From Verrucomicrobiota bacterium (GTDB taxonomy: Bacteria > Verrucomicrobiota > Verrucomicrobiia > Limisphaerales > J093), in contig JAOSKK010000001.1 of the NCBI GenBank assembly GCA_027493615.1, forward strand, positions 611,629-675,628: a stretch of 64,000 bases of DNA, written 5' to 3'. This document shows, piece after piece, positions 54,463 to 63,586 of the stretch. The translations under genes were made by a program, and so were the position numbers. The notes beneath the pieces are model-generated. The model made no database searches and was not told the DNA's origin. It saw only the letters and a program-made list of their open reading frames with translations. The first letter of the stretch is position 1, and each line of letters starts with the position of its first letter.

Positions 54463-55221
54463 ATGAAATCGCTCCTCCTGCTCACCACCACGCTGCTCAG
54501 CGCCGGTTGGCTCGGATTGCCCCGGGCCTTGACGGCCGATGCCGTGAACCTGGTCAATGACGACCGCTGCGACGCCGTGTTGAAGAAGTTCGTTCAGGCT
54601 TTGGGAGGTCGGGAGGCCCTCGAGAGGATCACCAACAGCATCGCGAACGCCACGGTCACGATGGCGGGCATGGAGTTGTCGTTGGAGCTGTACCGGGCAG
54701 CGCCCGCCCAGCAAGCCACCCGGATCGACATCCCGGGCATGGGAGTTATGCATGAGGTCTTCGATGGCCAGCGCGCCTGGTCAGCCAACCCGTTCGCCGG
54801 CAACACAGAGAAGACCGGCGAAGAGTTGGCCAAGACGGCTCGCGATGCCGCGTTTCATCTGCCGTTGCGCATGAAGGAGCTTTTTGCACCGCTGAGTTAC
54901 CTGCGTGCCCAGACACTCGACGGCCGCGAGGTTGAGGTGCTCGAAGCCCGGATGGCCGGCGGCGCGGTGGAGCGGTTCTACTTCGGTGCCGACAACGGGT
55001 TGCTGGTGCGGCGGGATTCCGAGTTCGCCGCCGCGACCGGACAGGTCAAGACGCAGAGTCTGCTGGAAGACTACCGGGCTGTGGACGGCGTTCAGCAGCC
55101 GCACCTGATGCGCTTGAAGATCGAACCCGCGGACCAGGCGCCTATGGAGTTGCAGATCAAGATCACTTCGCTGCGCCAGAACGTGACCTTGCCGGCGAAC
55201 GTGTTCGCGAAGCCGCAGTAG
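54463..55221 (+). CDS. Exported LolA-like-fold protein
   Basis: The 252-residue protein has a signal peptide (MKSLLLLTTTLLSAGWLGLP). The mature part opens with a helix typical of this group (VLKKFVQALGGREALERITN) and continues as a half-barrel of strands (SIANATVTMAGMELSLELYR, GMGVMHEVFDGQRAWSANPF, LEARMAGGAVERFYFGADNG). The fold resembles the LolA/LppX superfamily of periplasmic lipid carriers, but related proteins of unknown function are common in Acidobacteria and Verrucomicrobia, so a carrier role is only possible. The frame is intact. It is divergent from the DUF3592-like gene, and its stop abuts a transposase remnant. Confidence 0.72.
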   Translation: MKSLLLLTTTLLSAGWLGLPRALTADAVNLVNDDRCDAVLKKFVQALGGREALERITNSIANATVTMAGMELSLELYRAAPAQQATRIDIPGMGVMHEVFDGQRAWSANPFAGNTEKTGEELAKTARDAAFHLPLRMKELFAPLSYLRAQTLDGREVEVLEARMAGGAVERFYFGADNGLLVRRDSEFAAATGQVKTQSLLEDYRAVDGVQQPHLMRLKIEPADQAPMELQIKITSLRQNVTLPANVFAKPQ

Positions 55222-55227
55222 CCGCGG

Positions 55228-55504
55228 TGTCCACCTCCAGCCAGCCGGCCTTGTCCCCCTCCCAGACACTGCCCCGGAGGGGGATCTGGTGACGCGGGAG
55301 CGTCCCCGGCCGGATCAGCGCGCGCGCCGTCCGTCGCCCCCGCCAGGGCGGCGGCCGGCAATCCGGCGTCCGGGCGCTGGCTTCCAGGAGCTTGCGTTTG
55401 TACGCCCGCCCCGCGCGGGCATAGCACCGTCGGAGCTGCCTTAAGATCTTCTTCCGTGTCGTCGGGTTCATGCTTTTGTCCATCGCCGCCACGGTAACCG
55501 TCAC
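55228..55504 (-). pseudogene. Remnant of an integrase-type transposase
   Basis: The fragment reads MNPTTRKKILRQLRRCYARA then GRAYKRKLLEAS, the usual N-terminal helical segment of integrase-core transposases, and then jumps to ALIRPGTLPRHQIPLRG and WEGDKAGWLEVDT, the segment just before the first catalytic Asp of the DDE core. The middle is missing and everything after EVDT is gone. The fragment ends next to the stop codon of the LolA-like gene. It is inactive. Confidence 0.65.
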
Positions 55505-55540
55505 TTCTGGGGCGCCATTCGGGGGGCGAGGGATGGCGTA

Positions 55541-56810
55541 ATGCGCCTTGTGTTTTGGTGGCGCCGGTGTGTGCTAGGGGGCGTGCAGGGGTCACCCCGC
55601 TGGATCGAGCGAGGCGAGTTGACGGCGCTGTTTTTCCTTCACGGGATGGCGTTGGGCACGTGGTTTGTGCCGTTGAGTCGCGTGCTCGAGGCGCACGGGT
55701 TCGGGGCGATCAAGCCGCTGGCCTTTGCCACGTCAGCGCTGGCGGCGTTTGTTTCGCCCTTGATCTTCGGAGCGATGGCGGATCGCCAGGCGGCGCCGGT
55801 GCAGGTGCTGCGCGGGTTGGCGCTGGCGACGGCGGCCGCGATGGCGCTGGCCGCCACGGCCATCCGGTGGCAGTGGAATCCGTGGGTGACGCTGGCGTTG
55901 ATCCAGCTTCACGCGCTGTGTTCCTCGCCCACATGGAGCATTTCGAACACGATTGTCCTCGCGCGGTTGACCGAGCCGCGGCGGCAGTTCGGACCGATCC
56001 GGGCCATGGCCACGCTGGGCTGGATGGCCGGTTGCTGGCTCGTGAGCGCGCTCGGGGCGGATGCCTCGACGGTGTCGGGGTACACGGGTGCGGCGGTGTG
56101 GCTGGGGCTGGCGGCGTTCACGTATGTGCTGCCCAGTGTCACGCCGCCGGCCACGGCGGGCCGGTTGACGGTGCGCCAGCGCCTCGGCCTGGACGCCCTG
56201 GCCCTGCTGAAGAAGTCCGACAACCGCGTGGTGTTCCTGACGACCGCGTTGTTCGCGATCCCGCTGGCGGCCTTCTATCCGTACACGCCGCTGCATCTGC
56301 GGCAGGTGGGGTTTGAGCATACGACGGCGTGGATGTCACTGGGTCAGGTGAGCGAGATTGCGTCGATGCTGCTGCTGGCGGGGTTGCTGTCGAGTTGGCG
56401 GGTGAAGTGGATCCTCGGCTTGGGTCTGGTGTTCGGGGTGCTGCGTTTTGCGCTTTGCGCGATGGACAGTCGGACGTGGTTGCTGGCCGGGGGTGGCGCT
56501 GCACGGCTGTTCGTTCGCTCTGGTCTTGATCACCGCCCAGATCTACGTGGACGAGCGGGTGGATCGCGCCTGGCGCGCCCGGGCGCAGGCCCTGATGTCG
56601 CTGATGAGCAGCGGGGTGGGGAATCTGCTGGGTTATCTGGGCACCGGTTGGTGGTTCGCCACGTGCGCTCGTCCCGCAGGGCCGTTGTGGTCGCTGTTCT
56701 GGGGCGGGCTGGCGGTGCTGGTGGCCATGGTGCTGGGCTTCTTCCTGGTCGCCTACCGCGGCATCGGCACAGGCATGCGACGGACGAAGACAACCGAACC
56801 GGCGGAGTAA
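55541..56810 (+). CDS. MFS transporter, nucleoside:H+ symporter-like (one frameshift)
   Basis: This is a major-facilitator permease of about 420 residues. Hydrophobic helices alternate with short loops: ALFFLHGMALGTWFVPLSRV, LAFATSALAAFVSPLIFGAM, ADRQ at the loop 2-3 signature, and LITAQIYVDERVDRAWRARA near helix 9-10. The layout matches the nucleoside permease branch (NupG/XapB type), although the substrate cannot be proven from sequence. A one-base deletion near 56490, in a run of G, separates the last three helices; they end at TAA 56808-56810. The first 25 residues are not typical, so the true start may be a later codon. Confidence 0.82.
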
Positions 56811-56919
56811 TGGGCTGGCTGTTTCTGGGCAGCCTGGACAGGTCGGCGCAGCCGGGATGTGCGGGGAAAGCCAGGGCGGGCCCGGCCATGCCCTCCTCGG
56901 CATGAAACCGCGGCCGACG

Positions 56920-56942
56920 GTAGGCGCCGACGTGAGGAGGCG
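56920..56942. repeat. Dispersed repeat, family 2, single copy
   Basis: An exact copy of the 23-base core seen at 17147-17169 and in both arms of the hairpin at 25418-25488. Here it is followed directly by a family 3 repeat. Confidence 0.75.
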
Positions 56943-56948
56943 AAGCGG

Positions 56949-56991
56949 AGGGTGCAGGCGGGACGCCCGCACCACAGCACAGGTTCATGGA
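56949..56991 (+). repeat. Dispersed repeat, family 3, copy
   Basis: The copy reads agggtgcaggcgggacgccc, gcaccacagcac and aggttcatggag. It joins directly to the family 2 copy before it. Confidence 0.65.
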
Positions 56992-57006
56992 GCACCTCGC
57001 TCAGCT

Positions 57007-57081
57007 CAATCCCCGATGTTCGTAATCGGCGGAGAATCCAAGTCGGGGAGTTCCTCCACCGATTACGAACATCGGGGATTG
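57007..57081. repeat. Perfect 23-bp inverted repeat
   Basis: The arms 57007-57029 and 57059-57081 are exact reverse complements (aatccccgatgttcgtaatc onward) with a 29-base loop. It differs in sequence from the other repeat families and lies between two family 3 copies, suggesting a small composite unit. Confidence 0.85.
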
Positions 57082-57109
57082 GGGAAGTGACGTGGTTCTC
57101 CTGGGTCGG

Positions 57110-57166
57110 CTCAGGGGCCATGAACCACGGAGGGTGAAGGCTGGAAGCCCGCACCACAGGTTTATG
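57110..57166 (+). repeat. Dispersed repeat, family 3, copy
   Basis: This is the longest copy: ctcaggggccatgaacc, acggagggtgaaggctgg, aagcccgcaccacagg and tttatgg. It resembles 24531-24581 over its whole length. Confidence 0.7.
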
Positions 57167-57271
57167 GAAAGGAGCCCAAGGAGCGCCGCATCGGCGCAAC
57201 GACGGCTGGCATCCTTCCTGCGTCGGGGATAAGCATGTTCCGAGTCGGGGCGTGGCCGGGTGAGAGGTTGC

Positions 57272-58830
57272 ATGGATTTTGAGCACTACGACAGCGCGGG
57301 GTTCTACGACGAGCTGGTGGCGGAGAACGGGCAACCCCGTCCCTGGGCCGGCCCGTTGGTGAAGGACATTCGGTCGCTGCCGCCGAAGGAGCTGCAGATC
57401 CGCCAGCAGGCGGCGGAGCGGGCGTTGGTCGAAGCGGGCATCACGTTCCATGTCTACAGCGACGAGCAAGGCGTCGAGAAGACACTGCCCTTTGACCTGG
57501 TTCCACGCATTGTGGCCGCGCCCGAGTGGGAACGGTTCGAGCGGGGCTTGAAGCAGCGGATCTTCGCCCTGAACGCCTTCATCGACGATCTGTATCACGA
57601 CCAGAAGGTGGTCCGGGACGGCGTGGTGCCGCGCGAGGTGGTGACGACGTCGAAAGGGTTTCGCTCGCCCTGTGTGGGGTTTCACCCGCCGCGGGGCATC
57701 TGGTGTCACATCACCGGGACCGATTTGGTGCGGGACCGGGACGGGACCGTGTACGTGCTGGAGGACAATCTGCGGTGTCCCTCCGGTGTGTCGTATGTGC
57801 TGGAGAACCGGCGCCTGATGAAGAGCCTCTTTCCCGAGGCCTTCGCGGCGTCGCAAGTACGACCCGTGTCGGATTATCCGAACCGGCTGCGGGATTTGCT
57901 CGAGTACGTGGCCCCCGGGGGTACCGACCCGCCGCGCATGGTGTTGCTCACGCCGGGGCCGTTCAACTCGGCTTACTTCGAGCATTCGTTCCTGGCGCAG
58001 CAGATGGGGATCGAGCTGGTGGAGGGTCGCGATCTCGTGGTGCAGGACGAGACGGTCTGGATGCGGACAACCCAGGGGTTCGAGCGGGTGGACGTCATCT
58101 ACCGGCGCATCGACGACGACTTCCTTGATCCGGAGGTTTTCCGGCCCGAATCCCTGCTGGGGTGCCCGGGCTGATGAAGGTGTTTCACGCCGGGCGGGTG
58201 TCGCTGGTCAACGCGCCGGGCTCGGGCGTGGCGGACGACAAGGTGGTGTACGCCTACATGCCGCGGGTGATCCGCTACTTCACGGGCGAGGACCCGGTGA
58301 TTCCCAACGTCCCCACCTACATCTGCGCGGAACCGGCCGACCTGGCCTACACCCTCGAGCACCTCCCGGAGCTTGTGGTCAAGGCCGCCAACGAGGCGGG
58401 CGGGTACGGGATGCTTGTTGGCCCGGCCGCGACGCGCGAGCAGATCGACGACTTCCGCGAGCGGGTGCGCTCGAACCCCCGCAACTACATTGCGCAGCCC
58501 ACGCTGGCCTTGTCCCGCGTGCCGACAATCTGCGGCGACCGCCTCGAGGGCCGGCACGTGGATCTGCGCCCTACATCCTGTACGGCCGGGAAATCTTCGT
58601 GTTGCCGGGGGCCTGACGCGGGTGGCGCTGCGGAAGGGTCGCTGGTGGTCAACTCATCGCAGGGTGGGGGCACCAAGGATACCTGGGTGCTGGCCGCAAG
58701 CGAGCCTGCGGGCACCAAGCCTGCGGGCCCCGGCCCGGCTCCTGAGGCGGCGGCCCTCCGTCCCGGCGCGAGTCAGGTCCCGATCGCAACGCCGCCCTCC
58801 GTGTCTGCGTCCGATTCGTCCCATGCTTAG
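57272..58830 (+). CDS. Circularly permuted ATP-grasp protein (four frameshifts)
   Basis: This belongs to the circularly permuted ATP-grasp type 2 family, predicted carboxylate-amine ligases that use ATP to form peptide-like bonds. MDFEHYDSAGFYDELVAENG and ELQIRQQAAERALVEAGITF open it; FVDDLYHD-like FIDDLYHDQKVVRDGVVP, GFHPPRGIWCHITGTDLVRD and YVLEDNLRCPSGVSYVLENR follow, with PELVVKAANEAGGYGMLVGP as the nucleotide-binding stretch. Corrected length is about 520 residues. Indels lie near 58160, 58570, 58610 and 58640; the corrected block GREIFVLPGGLTRVAL plus SLVVNSSQGGGTKDTWVL is the usual C-terminal signature. It ends inside the next gene, overlapping it by 8 bases, so the operon is tightly coupled. 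Confidence 0.9.
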
Positions 58831-59811
58831 TCGAGTCGCCGATTCCGTGCACTGGATGAGCCGCTACGTCGAGCGGGCCGAGAACGTGGCGCGGTTTGTG
58901 CACGTCAACTTGAACCTCATGCTGGATGCGCCGCCGGGCGTGCCGCATCAATGGGAACCGCTCATCAGCATCAGCGGCGACGACGAGACCTTTGCGGCGC
59001 GGGGGGTGCCGGCGACGCGGTCCCACGTCATGGAGTTCCTCACCTTCGATGCGGGGAATCCCAACTCGATTCTGGCGTCGCTACGGGCGGCGCGGGAGAA
59101 CGCGCGCTCGGTGCGCGAGATCATCTCGTCGGAGATGTGGGAGCAGCTCAATACGGCCTTCCTGTTTGTGCGCGACGCGGCGCATGACCCGCGAATGCGT
59201 TCCCAGCCCCAAGAGTTCTATCGACGGGTCAAGGAGGCTGGGCATCTGTTCTGCGGGGGTGACCGACGCCACCCTGACGCACAACGAGGCGTGGCACTTC
59301 ATCCACCTGGGGCGGATGCTCGAGCGTGCCGACAAGACCTCCCGGATTCTTGACGTGAAGTATTTCCTGTTGCTGCGGTCGGCCGCCGACGTGGGCACGC
59401 CGCTGGATGAGATCCAGTGGGCGGCGGTGCTGCGTTCGGCCAGCGCCTTCGAGATGTACCGCAAGCAGCACGGACGCATCGCGCCGGGCAACATCGTGAA
59501 CTTCCTGCTGTTGAACCCGGCCTTCCCGCGGGCGGTGCTTCATTGTCTGAATCAGGCGCGGTCCTCCTTGCACAGCATCACCGGAACGCCGCTGGGCACC
59601 GCGCGCCATCTGTCGGAGCGCTTGCTGGGCCGGCTCTGCTCCGGACCTCACGTACACCGGCGTCGACGAGATCATCCAGGCCGGGCTGCACGAGTATCTG
59701 GATGACCTGCAGACGCGCGTCAACCGTGTGGGCAGCGCCCTGGCCAGCAGCTTCTTCGCTTGGCGCGACCCGGAGACCAACGCTGCCTCACGCCAGGGCC
59801 GGGTCCTCTGA
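58823..59811 (+). CDS. Alpha-E domain (DUF403) protein (two frameshifts)
   Basis: Alpha-E proteins are all-helical and are encoded beside circularly permuted ATP-grasp ligases in many bacteria; their biochemical role is not established. The start MLSRVADSVHWMSRYVERAE is the family hallmark. VMEFLTFDAGNPNSILASLR, NARSVREIISSEMWEQLN and HFIHLGRMLERADKTSRILD follow. A shift near 59258 and another near 59640 are needed to reach the normal end (LHEYLDDLQTRVNRVGSALA, ending GRVL). Corrected length is about 329 residues. It overlaps the upstream ATP-grasp gene and precedes the fusion gene by 71 bases. Confidence 0.9.
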
Positions 59812-59882
59812 AAGCCCGCGGCCCCTTGCGGCCACGCCTCGTTTGCCTGTTCCGGCCGCCCGCAGTAGCGTTCGCCCCGCTG

Positions 59883-62395
59883 ATGCACGAGGTCGCTGCC
59901 ACGCCGGTTTCCCCAGTCCATCGCTCGTTCCCGGGCGATCCGGCTTCGCCAGCCGACGGCTTTGATGAAGCCTTTGCTGTGCCGGGTGTTCCGCGCGAGA
60001 CGTACGCGATGGTGGTGGGTTTCCTCGCCGATTTGGGCGATGCCGAACTGGAGGTGCGCGCGAACGACGTGCGGCGGATCCTGCGCGAGCACGGCGTGAC
60101 CTGTGCGCGTCGCAACGGCCTACGCAGCGAAGACCGGCCCTGGGAACTGGATCTCCTGCCCCTGGTGCTTTCCGCCGCGGAATGGGCGGCAATCGAGGCC
60201 GGCCTCCTCCAGCGCGCGGTGCTGATCAACCGGCTGCTCAGCGACCTTTACGGACGCCAGCGCCTGATTCGCGACGGCCTGATCCCGGCGCCCTTGGTCC
60301 AGGCCAACCCGGCTTATCTGCGGGCTTGTCAGGCCGTGCGGGTGCCGTTCGACCAACCGCTGCAGTTCTATGCCGCCGATCTGGGCCGTTCGCCGGATGG
60401 CCGCTGGTGGGTGCTCGCCGATCTGACCCAGGCCCCCGGGGGCTGGGTTTCGCCCTTGAGAACCGCTCCGTCCTGTCGCGAGTCTTGCCCGAGGCGTTGG
60501 CAGCCGCCCAGCCTCGGCCCATCACGACCGTGCTGCGCGCCCACCGGACCGCCCTCGAGCGCCTGGCGCCGCCCTTGGACCGTCCCCCGGCGATCGCCCT
60601 GCTCACGCCGGGTCCGCAGGACGAGGCCTACTTTGAGCACGCCTATCTCGCGCGATTGCAGGGTTACACGCTGGTCGAGGGCGGGGATCTCACGGTGCGT
60701 GGCCGGCGCGTGTGGCTCAAGACCCTGGAGGGCTTGCGCGGCTTGGACGTGCTGCTCCGCCAGGTGGACGATCAACTATGCGATCCCCTCGAGTTGCAGC
60801 CCGGCTCACCTGCCGGCGTGCCGGGGTTGGTCGAGGCGGCCCGGGCGGGCCACGTGGCCCTGGCCAACGCGCTGGGGACGGGATTGGTGGAAGGACCCGC
60901 GTTCCTTGCCTTCCTGCCGGGGCTTTGCCGCCATGTGCTGGGTGAGGAGTTGCGCCTGCCGTCGGTGGCCACGTGGTGGTGCGGCCAGGCGCGGGAACGT
61001 CGGCACGTCCTGGATCACCTCGCCGACCTGACGCTCAGGCCGGCGTTTGTCCCCGTGCACGGGACGGGAAACGAGCCTGGCGGCACCGCCGTCCACGCCG
61101 GGCAGATCGAGTCAGTCGAGGCGACGCCTCATGCCTGGGTTGGCCAGGAACGGGTCACCTTGTCGCAGTTGCCCCTCCGCACTCCCGCCGGCTGGGCTTC
61201 ACGCCCGGTCGTCCTGCGGGTGTTTGTGCTGTTCGACGGGCGGGAGTATCGCGTCCTGCCCGGTGGCCTGGCGTGGGTGGTGGACGTCTCCCGGCTCGGC
61301 ACGGTCCGTCTCACCATGGCGGCGTGCACAAAGGACGTGTGGGTGCTGACGGATGCCTTGGTCTCGGAGCCGCCGCCGACCGTGGCATCGCCCCGGGTGG
61401 TGCCGCCGCCGGCCCGCTCTGATCTGCCCAGCCGCACCGCCGACGCGTTGTTCTGGCTGGGACGCTACGCTGAACGGCTTGAACAACTGGTGCGCCTGCT
61501 CCGCAGCCTGGTTCATCAACTGACGGGGGATCCCAGCGGGGCGGGGCGGGGGCGTGTGGCGGCGCTGGCCGGCTTCCTCCGGCAGCTTGGTGTCTTGCCG
61601 GACGCGCCGGGTGCCGCGGGGTCGGCGGACTCACTCGGACGCGAGGCCCTTCAGGTTCTTTACCAGCGTGAGCGCCCGGCGGGGGTGCGCGATTTGCTGG
61701 ACCGGATGCACCGCACCGCCTTTGCCGCCCGCGATCGTCTCTCGGCGGATACCTGGCGGCTGTTGAACGGTCTCGAGACGGACGCCCGGTTGGGTGCCGG
61801 TTCGTTGCCGCTCGTCCGTGCCGGTGTGGTGTTGAACCGGCTGGTGCTCGATCTGGCGGCGCTCAGCGGGATGGAGAACGAGAACATGACGCGCGGTCAC
61901 GGCTGGCGTTTCTTCAGCCTGGGCCGTCGCACCGAGCGTGGCCTGGCCGTGGCGCGCCAGCTCGAGACCCTCCTGCGCGTTGGAACTCCGTTCGAGCTCC
62001 TGCTCGATCCGCTGCTCGAGATCGCCGACAGCACGCTCACCTACCGCCAGCAGTACGCCATCGAGCCGGCCCTGGCGGGCGTGCTCCAGCTCCTCTTGCA
62101 CGAGCCGGGCAACCCCCGTTCTCTGGCCTTCCAACTGGCTGCGATCGCGACGCACAGCCACGCGTTGCCCGCCGCGGCCAATCCGGCAGGACCCCGGCAG
62201 GTCCAGGAGAAGGCGGCTGCCCTGTCCGGACAGCTTCTCCCTCTGCGCCCGGCGGGCCCCGCCGAGGGACAGGGCGCGGACGCGGCGGACCCGCGGTTGC
62301 CGGACCAACTCGCGGCGATGGGACGGGCGCTGGCGGAGTTCTCCGATCTCCTGACGCGCCTGTTCTTCAGCCACGTCGGGCCGCGGGCGGACTGA
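59883..62395 (+). CDS. Fused circularly permuted ATP-grasp and alpha-E protein (one frameshift)
   Basis: This single protein of about 838 residues combines the two previous families. Residues 1-about 480 are ATP-grasp: REHGVTCARRNGLRSEDRPW, LLQRAVLINRLLSDLYGRQR, IALLTPGPQDEAYFEHAYLA and YRVLPGGLAWVVDVSR. Residues about 500-838 are alpha-E: LPSRTADALFWLGRYAERLE, GMENENMTRGHGWRFFSLGR and RTERGLAVARQLETLL. A one-base deletion near 60437, in a run of C and G, joins the frames. ATG 59883 is chosen because the sequence before it is the tail of the upstream gene. Fusion of the two domains supports physical cooperation between ATP-grasp and alpha-E proteins. One base separates its stop from the transglutaminase ATG. 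Confidence 0.92.
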
Positions 62396-62396
62396 C

Positions 62397-63305
62397 ATGA
62401 AGGCGCAGCGCTTCCACGTGTCCCACACCACCACCTACCACTATCGCTCGACGGTGGCGGTGGCTCATCACCTGTTGCGGATCACCCCGCGCCGGTTGCC
62501 GCGTCAGCTTCGGCTCGAGCATGTCATCGAACTAGACCCGCCTCCGGCCGACACCAGCCGCCACTTCGATTACTTCGGCAACGAGGTCCAGTTCGTCACT
62601 CTCGAAGGCGCGCACCGTCAACTGCGGATCACCGCCCGCAGCGAGGTCGCCGTCGGGCCGGCCTACCTGCCGGACCCGGCCGAGACGCCGGCCTGGGAGG
62701 CCGTCGCCCAGGCGTGCACCAGCGACCATTCCCTGGCGACGCTCGAAGCCGCCGAGTTTCGGTATGGCTCCCCGTTGGTGCCGGTCGACCTGGCCTTTGC
62801 CCTGTACGCCGCGCCGTGCTTCCCGCCCGGCCGCCCGTTCCTCGCGGCGGTGCTCGACCTCACGGCGCGGATTCATCGGGACTTCCAGTTCGACACCCAG
62901 GCCACCACGATCGCCACCCCACCCGCCCGCGTGCTCGAGCTGCGTCGCGGGGTCTGCCAGGATTTTGCCCACGTCGAGATCGCCTGTCTGCGGGCTCTCG
63001 GGCTCCCGGCGCGGTATGTCAGCGGCTATCTCGAGACGGTGCCGCCGCCGGGCCAGGCCAAGCTGGTGGGCGCCGATGCCTCGCACGCCTGGATTGCCTG
63101 TTTCTGCCCGGGGCTGGGCTGGGTGGATGTCGATCCCACCAACAACCTGCTGCCCTCGCTCCAGCACATCACCCTCGGGTGGGGTCGGGACTATGCCGAC
63201 GTCGCCCCCATCCACGGGGTCCTGGCCGGAGGCGGCGAGCACACCCACGAAGTCGCGGTGGATGTGGTGTGCCGCGGTCCTGTCGAGATCGAGTCCGGGC
63301 CGTGA
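62397..63305 (+). CDS. Transglutaminase-like protease with N-terminal domain
   Basis: The frame is intact at 302 residues. The N-terminal beta domain opens FHVSHTTTYHYRSTVAVAHH, the standard start of bacterial transglutaminase-like proteins. The catalytic triad is complete: Cys187 (RRGVCQDFAHVEIACLR), His230 (GADASHAWIACF) and Asp246 (GWVDVDPTNNLL). In bacteria this fold usually cleaves or transfers at amide bonds, so it may process the peptide-like product of the ATP-grasp enzymes encoded upstream; that link comes from gene order and is inferred. No signal peptide is present, so it acts in the cytoplasm. Last gene of the operon. Confidence 0.93.
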   Translation: MKAQRFHVSHTTTYHYRSTVAVAHHLLRITPRRLPRQLRLEHVIELDPPPADTSRHFDYFGNEVQFVTLEGAHRQLRITARSEVAVGPAYLPDPAETPAWEAVAQACTSDHSLATLEAAEFRYGSPLVPVDLAFALYAAPCFPPGRPFLAAVLDLTARIHRDFQFDTQATTIATPPARVLELRRGVCQDFAHVEIACLRALGLPARYVSGYLETVPPPGQAKLVGADASHAWIACFCPGLGWVDVDPTNNLLPSLQHITLGWGRDYADVAPIHGVLAGGGEHTHEVAVDVVCRGPVEIESGP

Positions 63306-63586
63306 GACGCGTGGCGCTGGTGCCCAAGGGGCAGCGCGGTGACGGGGAATCGGACGGCATTGCTTCCGTGGTCGAGAAGAGGACCGCTCTCGAGTGAAGG
63401 GCTGGTCCGTAGCACTGTGCGCTGGATGGGTGCCAGCGCCGGTTCGTCTTTGACCTTTACAGAAGGAGAGCGCGGATCTGCAATCGGCTCATGTCAAGCC
63501 TGCTTGTGAACCTCCCTTGTCCTGCTTCCGGTGGTTGTGAAGGCATCCCGCCCCGGTGTTCGCCGCCTGGCCCTCGGGGATCCGGC

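Larger units (their letters stand above)
56811..57271. other. Repeat-rich intergenic region
   Basis: These 461 bases separate the MFS gene from the ATP-grasp operon. They contain one family 2 repeat, two family 3 repeats and a perfect 23-bp inverted repeat, listed separately. Open frames here translate repeats only. The promoter of the operon should lie in the last 100 bases, but no clear -35/-10 pair was seen. Confidence 0.6.

Noticed and set aside
63302..63397. Small open frame of 31 codons after the transglutaminase gene
   Set aside because: It overlaps the stop region, has no ribosome site and shows no recognisable feature.
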